NCBI RefSeq assembly: GCF_016587415.1
Contig: NZ_BNJI01000002.1
Location: 682,001-746,000 of the forward strand
DNA length: 64,000 nucleotides
Reading direction: 5' to 3'
Source of the DNA: Ktedonobacter sp. SOSP1-85
GTDB lineage: Bacteria; Chloroflexota; Ktedonobacteria; Ktedonobacterales; Ktedonobacteraceae
Shown: positions 61,810-64,000 of the stretch, one piece after another
How the letters are laid out: every line of letters starts with the position of its first letter
Position numbering within the stretch: position 1 is the first letter of the stretch
The notes under the pieces: generated by a model
What the model saw: the letters and a program-made list of their open reading frames with translations, nothing else
What the model was told of the DNA's origin: nothing
Databases searched by the model: none
Program-made: the position numbers and the translations under genes

Positions 61810-63030
61810 CTAGAGAACGCCAGAAGTCTTGATTTCCTGGGACGGCGTATATGCCGCCAACAACTGTTGTCGATAGGACAGGAGTTGCTTCGGGCTATTC
61901 CAGCCCAGAACCGCGACGAGGCGTTCGCCTTCTTCATAATAGGCCGCGACAAAACGATCCTCGTGCAGCGCCCCTTCAACTATCCGCAGTTCTGCCCCAC
62001 GGGAGGCGATTCCATACATCTGGATCTTCACGTCAAATTGGTCACTCCAGAAGAAAGGCACGGGCGCGAAGGGTTGCCGCTCGCCAAGGATGTTTCTCGC
62101 GACGGCCTGGCCCTGTTCGGTGGCATTCATCCGATGTTCCAGGCGCACCTGCCGCTTGACATGCGGATGATACCAGTTGGCCACATCTCCGGCGGCATAA
62201 ATGTCTGGAGCAGCTTGACAGAAGGCGTCGCACGCAATGCCGTTCTGCAGCGTCAGGCCGCTTCCCTCAAGCCAGCTCACATTGGGCTGTGCCCCGACCG
62301 CGACCAACACTACGTCCGCTGGCAGCGTCGAGCCACCCTCCAACACAACCTCTCTGACTGCGCCTCCACGCCCTTGCTCCTGGTCGCCGATCAGGCGACG
62401 CACCCCAATACCATTATGCAAACGCACCCCATGGGCTGTTTGTAAGTGCATCACCCGCTCACCAATCGCTCTCCCGAGAGGTCCCTCCAGGCAGACCGGC
62501 AATGGCTCGACCACATCGACCACCAGGCCCAATTGGTGTGCCGTCGCCGCAGCTTCTAATCCCAGAAAGCCGCCACCAACAACAACGAGACGTGTCCCTG
62601 CTACGAGCGCCTGGCGCAAGGCGAGCGTCTGCTCCAGGGTCCTCAGGACAAAGACACCTTGCAGATCATGCCCTGAGGAGAGGAAACGTGGCGTCAGACC
62701 CGTTGCGATGACCGCTGCATCAAACTCCAGGCGCTGACCATCAGAGAGGGCAACGCAGTGCCCTGCGACATCCAGATGGGTTGCCTCAACGCCATGAAAC
62801 CAATCAAGCGCCAGTTTCTCCAGCGCGACTGGTGAACGTAAATGCACCTTCTCGGGTGCCCAGGTGCCAGCAAGCACCTGTTTGGATAAAGGGGGACGAT
62901 CGTACGGAAGAGTGTGCTCGGCATGCACCATCATGATCGTTCCCTGAAATCCAAGCCGCCGTAACATTTCTGCGGTGGTGAGCCCGGCGGCGCCCGCACC
63001 GATAATCACGATCCTGTTGAGATTCCTCAT
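61810..63030 (-). CDS. FAD-dependent ferredoxin reductase
   Basis: 406 residues. FAD site I-I-G-A-G-A-A-G-L near the N-terminus, NAD(P)H site V-V-G-G-G-F-L-G-L-E-A-A (about 151-162) and the second FAD motif I-Y-A-A-G-D-V-A-N-W. It resembles putidaredoxin/rhodocoxin reductases and should pass electrons from NAD(P)H to the adjoining ferredoxin, completing the P450 chain. Confidence 0.93.
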   Translation of the reverse strand: MRNLNRIVIIGAGAAGLTTAEMLRRLGFQGTIMMVHAEHTLPYDRPPLSKQVLAGTWAPEKVHLRSPVALEKLALDWFHGVEATHLDVAGHCVALSDGQRLEFDAAVIATGLTPRFLSSGHDLQGVFVLRTLEQTLALRQALVAGTRLVVVGGGFLGLEAAATAHQLGLVVDVVEPLPVCLEGPLGRAIGERVMHLQTAHGVRLHNGIGVRRLIGDQEQGRGGAVREVVLEGGSTLPADVVLVAVGAQPNVSWLEGSGLTLQNGIACDAFCQAAPDIYAAGDVANWYHPHVKRQVRLEHRMNATEQGQAVARNILGERQPFAPVPFFWSDQFDVKIQMYGIASRGAELRIVEGALHEDRFVAAYYEEGERLVAVLGWNSPKQLLSYRQQLLAAYTPSQEIKTSGVL

Positions 63031-63122
63031 TTCCTGTTTCCTTTGCTATTGCGCTTCTTTCACAGAAAGATTTCCTTCAGTGGAAAGAACAGCAAACGGG
63101 CTGCGATCAAGAAATGGGGAGG

Positions 63123-63887
63123 TCAGGCGGCGAACCAGCCGCCATCAACGGGGAGAATTGCGCCATTGATAAAACTGGCATCTTTGGATGCCAGAAAGGC
63201 AATAGCGGCAGCGAGCTCTTCGGGGGTAGAAACCCGCGAGGGAGAGCTGGCATTGAGAAACGGCATCACTCTGCCAAGACCGGCTTCACTTGGGACACCA
63301 TTTCCGATACCGATGGCGGTCGCCACGGCACCAGGACAAACTGCATTGCAGCGAATACCGCGTTCTCCATAGTGGAAGGCAATACTCCTGGTCAGTCCCA
63401 CCACTCCGTGCTTGGCAACGGTATAGGAGGTGCCAGCAGCCCCGCCACGTAATCCTGCTTCCGATGCGGTATTGACGATACTGCCTCCACCCTGTTCGAG
63501 AAATAGAGGGATCGCCCGCCGGCAGGCCAGAAAGGGACCATTCAGGTTGACGGCCAGAACCCGCTCCCATAGGTCCAGAGAGACCTCGGCAGCAGGGGTC
63601 ATGAGATCCATAATCCCGGCATTATTGCAAAGGATATCGAGCCGCCCAAAGGTGGACGTGGCGGTGTTCAGCATAGCTTCCACGTCACTCTCTGACGCCA
63701 CATTGGCGGTACATCCGGTAATTGTTGCTCCCTGGTCCCGCAGTTCCGTGACCAGGGCTTGCAGTGGTGCTTCCACGATGTCAACCGCGACCACGGCTGC
63801 TCCCTCAGTCACCAGGCGCTGGACAAGCGCGCGACCAATGCCAGAAGCGGCACCAGTCACCAGGGCGACCTGTTGCTCAAAACGCAT
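63123..63887 (-). CDS. Short-chain dehydrogenase/reductase
   Basis: 254 residues from M-R-F-E-Q-Q-V, with AAGGAGCAAGAAGG upstream. Cofactor motif T-G-A-A-S-G-I-G (11-18), N-N-A-G, and the catalytic S-x12-Y-x3-K (N-T-A-S ... S-Y-T-V-A-K). It oxidises or reduces an alcohol or ketone with NAD(P). As first gene of the P450 cluster it may convert a hydroxyl made by a P450 to a ketone, as in terpene or steroid catabolism. A frame extending to 63983 lacks a better start. Confidence 0.92.
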   Translation of the reverse strand: MRFEQQVALVTGAASGIGRALVQRLVTEGAAVVAVDIVEAPLQALVTELRDQGATITGCTANVASESDVEAMLNTATSTFGRLDILCNNAGIMDLMTPAAEVSLDLWERVLAVNLNGPFLACRRAIPLFLEQGGGSIVNTASEAGLRGGAAGTSYTVAKHGVVGLTRSIAFHYGERGIRCNAVCPGAVATAIGIGNGVPSEAGLGRVMPFLNASSPSRVSTPEELAAAIAFLASKDASFINGAILPVDGGWFAA

Positions 63888-64000
63888 ACCTTCTTGCTCC
63901 TTATCTGAACATGGCTTCAGGGGTGAGAAAACCGCTGAGGCACATCCCTCAAAAATCGTCATCTCAAGGCACCGACACAACATGTATACTGTCTCCAGTT

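Overview
The window looks like a chromosomal segment of a Chloroflexota bacterium of the Ktedonobacteria type. This is inferred from gene style, the mix of paralogous two-component systems, GntR/ABC and cyclase-ATPase genes, the mobile elements and the very dense small palindromic repeats; no rRNA or tRNA gene is present to confirm it. I recognise about 50 protein genes. No CRISPR array, tRNA, rRNA or riboswitch was found.

Layout. 1-4.3 kb: end of a cation-efflux transporter, a small membrane protein, a permuted NlpC/P60-type protein, a CsbD stress protein and the cell-wall transglycosylase MltG. 4.4-15.1 kb: a carbohydrate locus with a LacI repressor, a three-gene sugar ABC importer, a GH2 glycosidase, two GH93/BNR-like secreted glycosidases and a GH43 lipoprotein. 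Two promoters in it carry the same perfect LacI-type palindrome, so it reads as one regulon, probably for arabinan-type plant polysaccharide. 15.4-24.3 kb: a GCS2/YbdK-like ligase, a divergent histidine kinase/response regulator pair, a frameshifted TnpB element and a phosphoketolase. 24.4-31.3 kb: a NarL-type two-component pair divergent from an MacB-like ABC exporter operon. 31.7-43.3 kb: a RecA-like ATPase with a degenerate P-loop, a site-2 protease with CBS domains, an AhpD-like protein, a secreted 12-repeat protein, a PAS histidine kinase, a 1207-aa cyclase-ATPase-TPR regulator, a nitrilase-family hydrolase and a NIF3 protein. 43.5-47.6 kb: a YtrA-like GntR/ABC operon followed by a hydrolase, a YbjQ protein and a small membrane protein. 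47.7-58.5 kb: an Rrf2 regulator, a GNAT acetyltransferase, an L,D-transpeptidase, a small lipoprotein, a MocR regulator interrupted by an IS4/IS701-like insertion sequence, and a GNAT pseudogene. 58.7-63.9 kb: an oxidation cluster read leftwards (SDR, ferredoxin reductase, 3Fe-4S-type ferredoxin, two P450s), which supplies a complete bacterial P450 electron-transfer chain.

The most unusual content is between genes. At least five dispersed repeat families occur: (A) ~82-86 bp palindromes with ACGCGTCTACATAT arms; (B) elements with arms starting TGTAGGGTCCATG; (C) ~70-90 bp elements running from CCGAAACCCAAC to CAGGGTTTTCGGA; (D) an ~18 bp micro-module with core CCCCATTCGGGG that sits inserted at different points in copies of B and C and beside A; and (E) a ~340 bp composite built from hairpins whose conserved core is enclosed by stems that differ in sequence but stay complementary. 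In addition many genes are followed by unique, long (22-37 bp arm), almost perfect palindromes with very short loops. Several repeat copies supply the stop codon or C-terminus of the adjoining gene.

The clearest single event is the IS insertion into codons 3-5 of the MocR gene: a 7-bp flanking duplication and the original start codon are both still readable, and the IS end now provides a new in-frame start.
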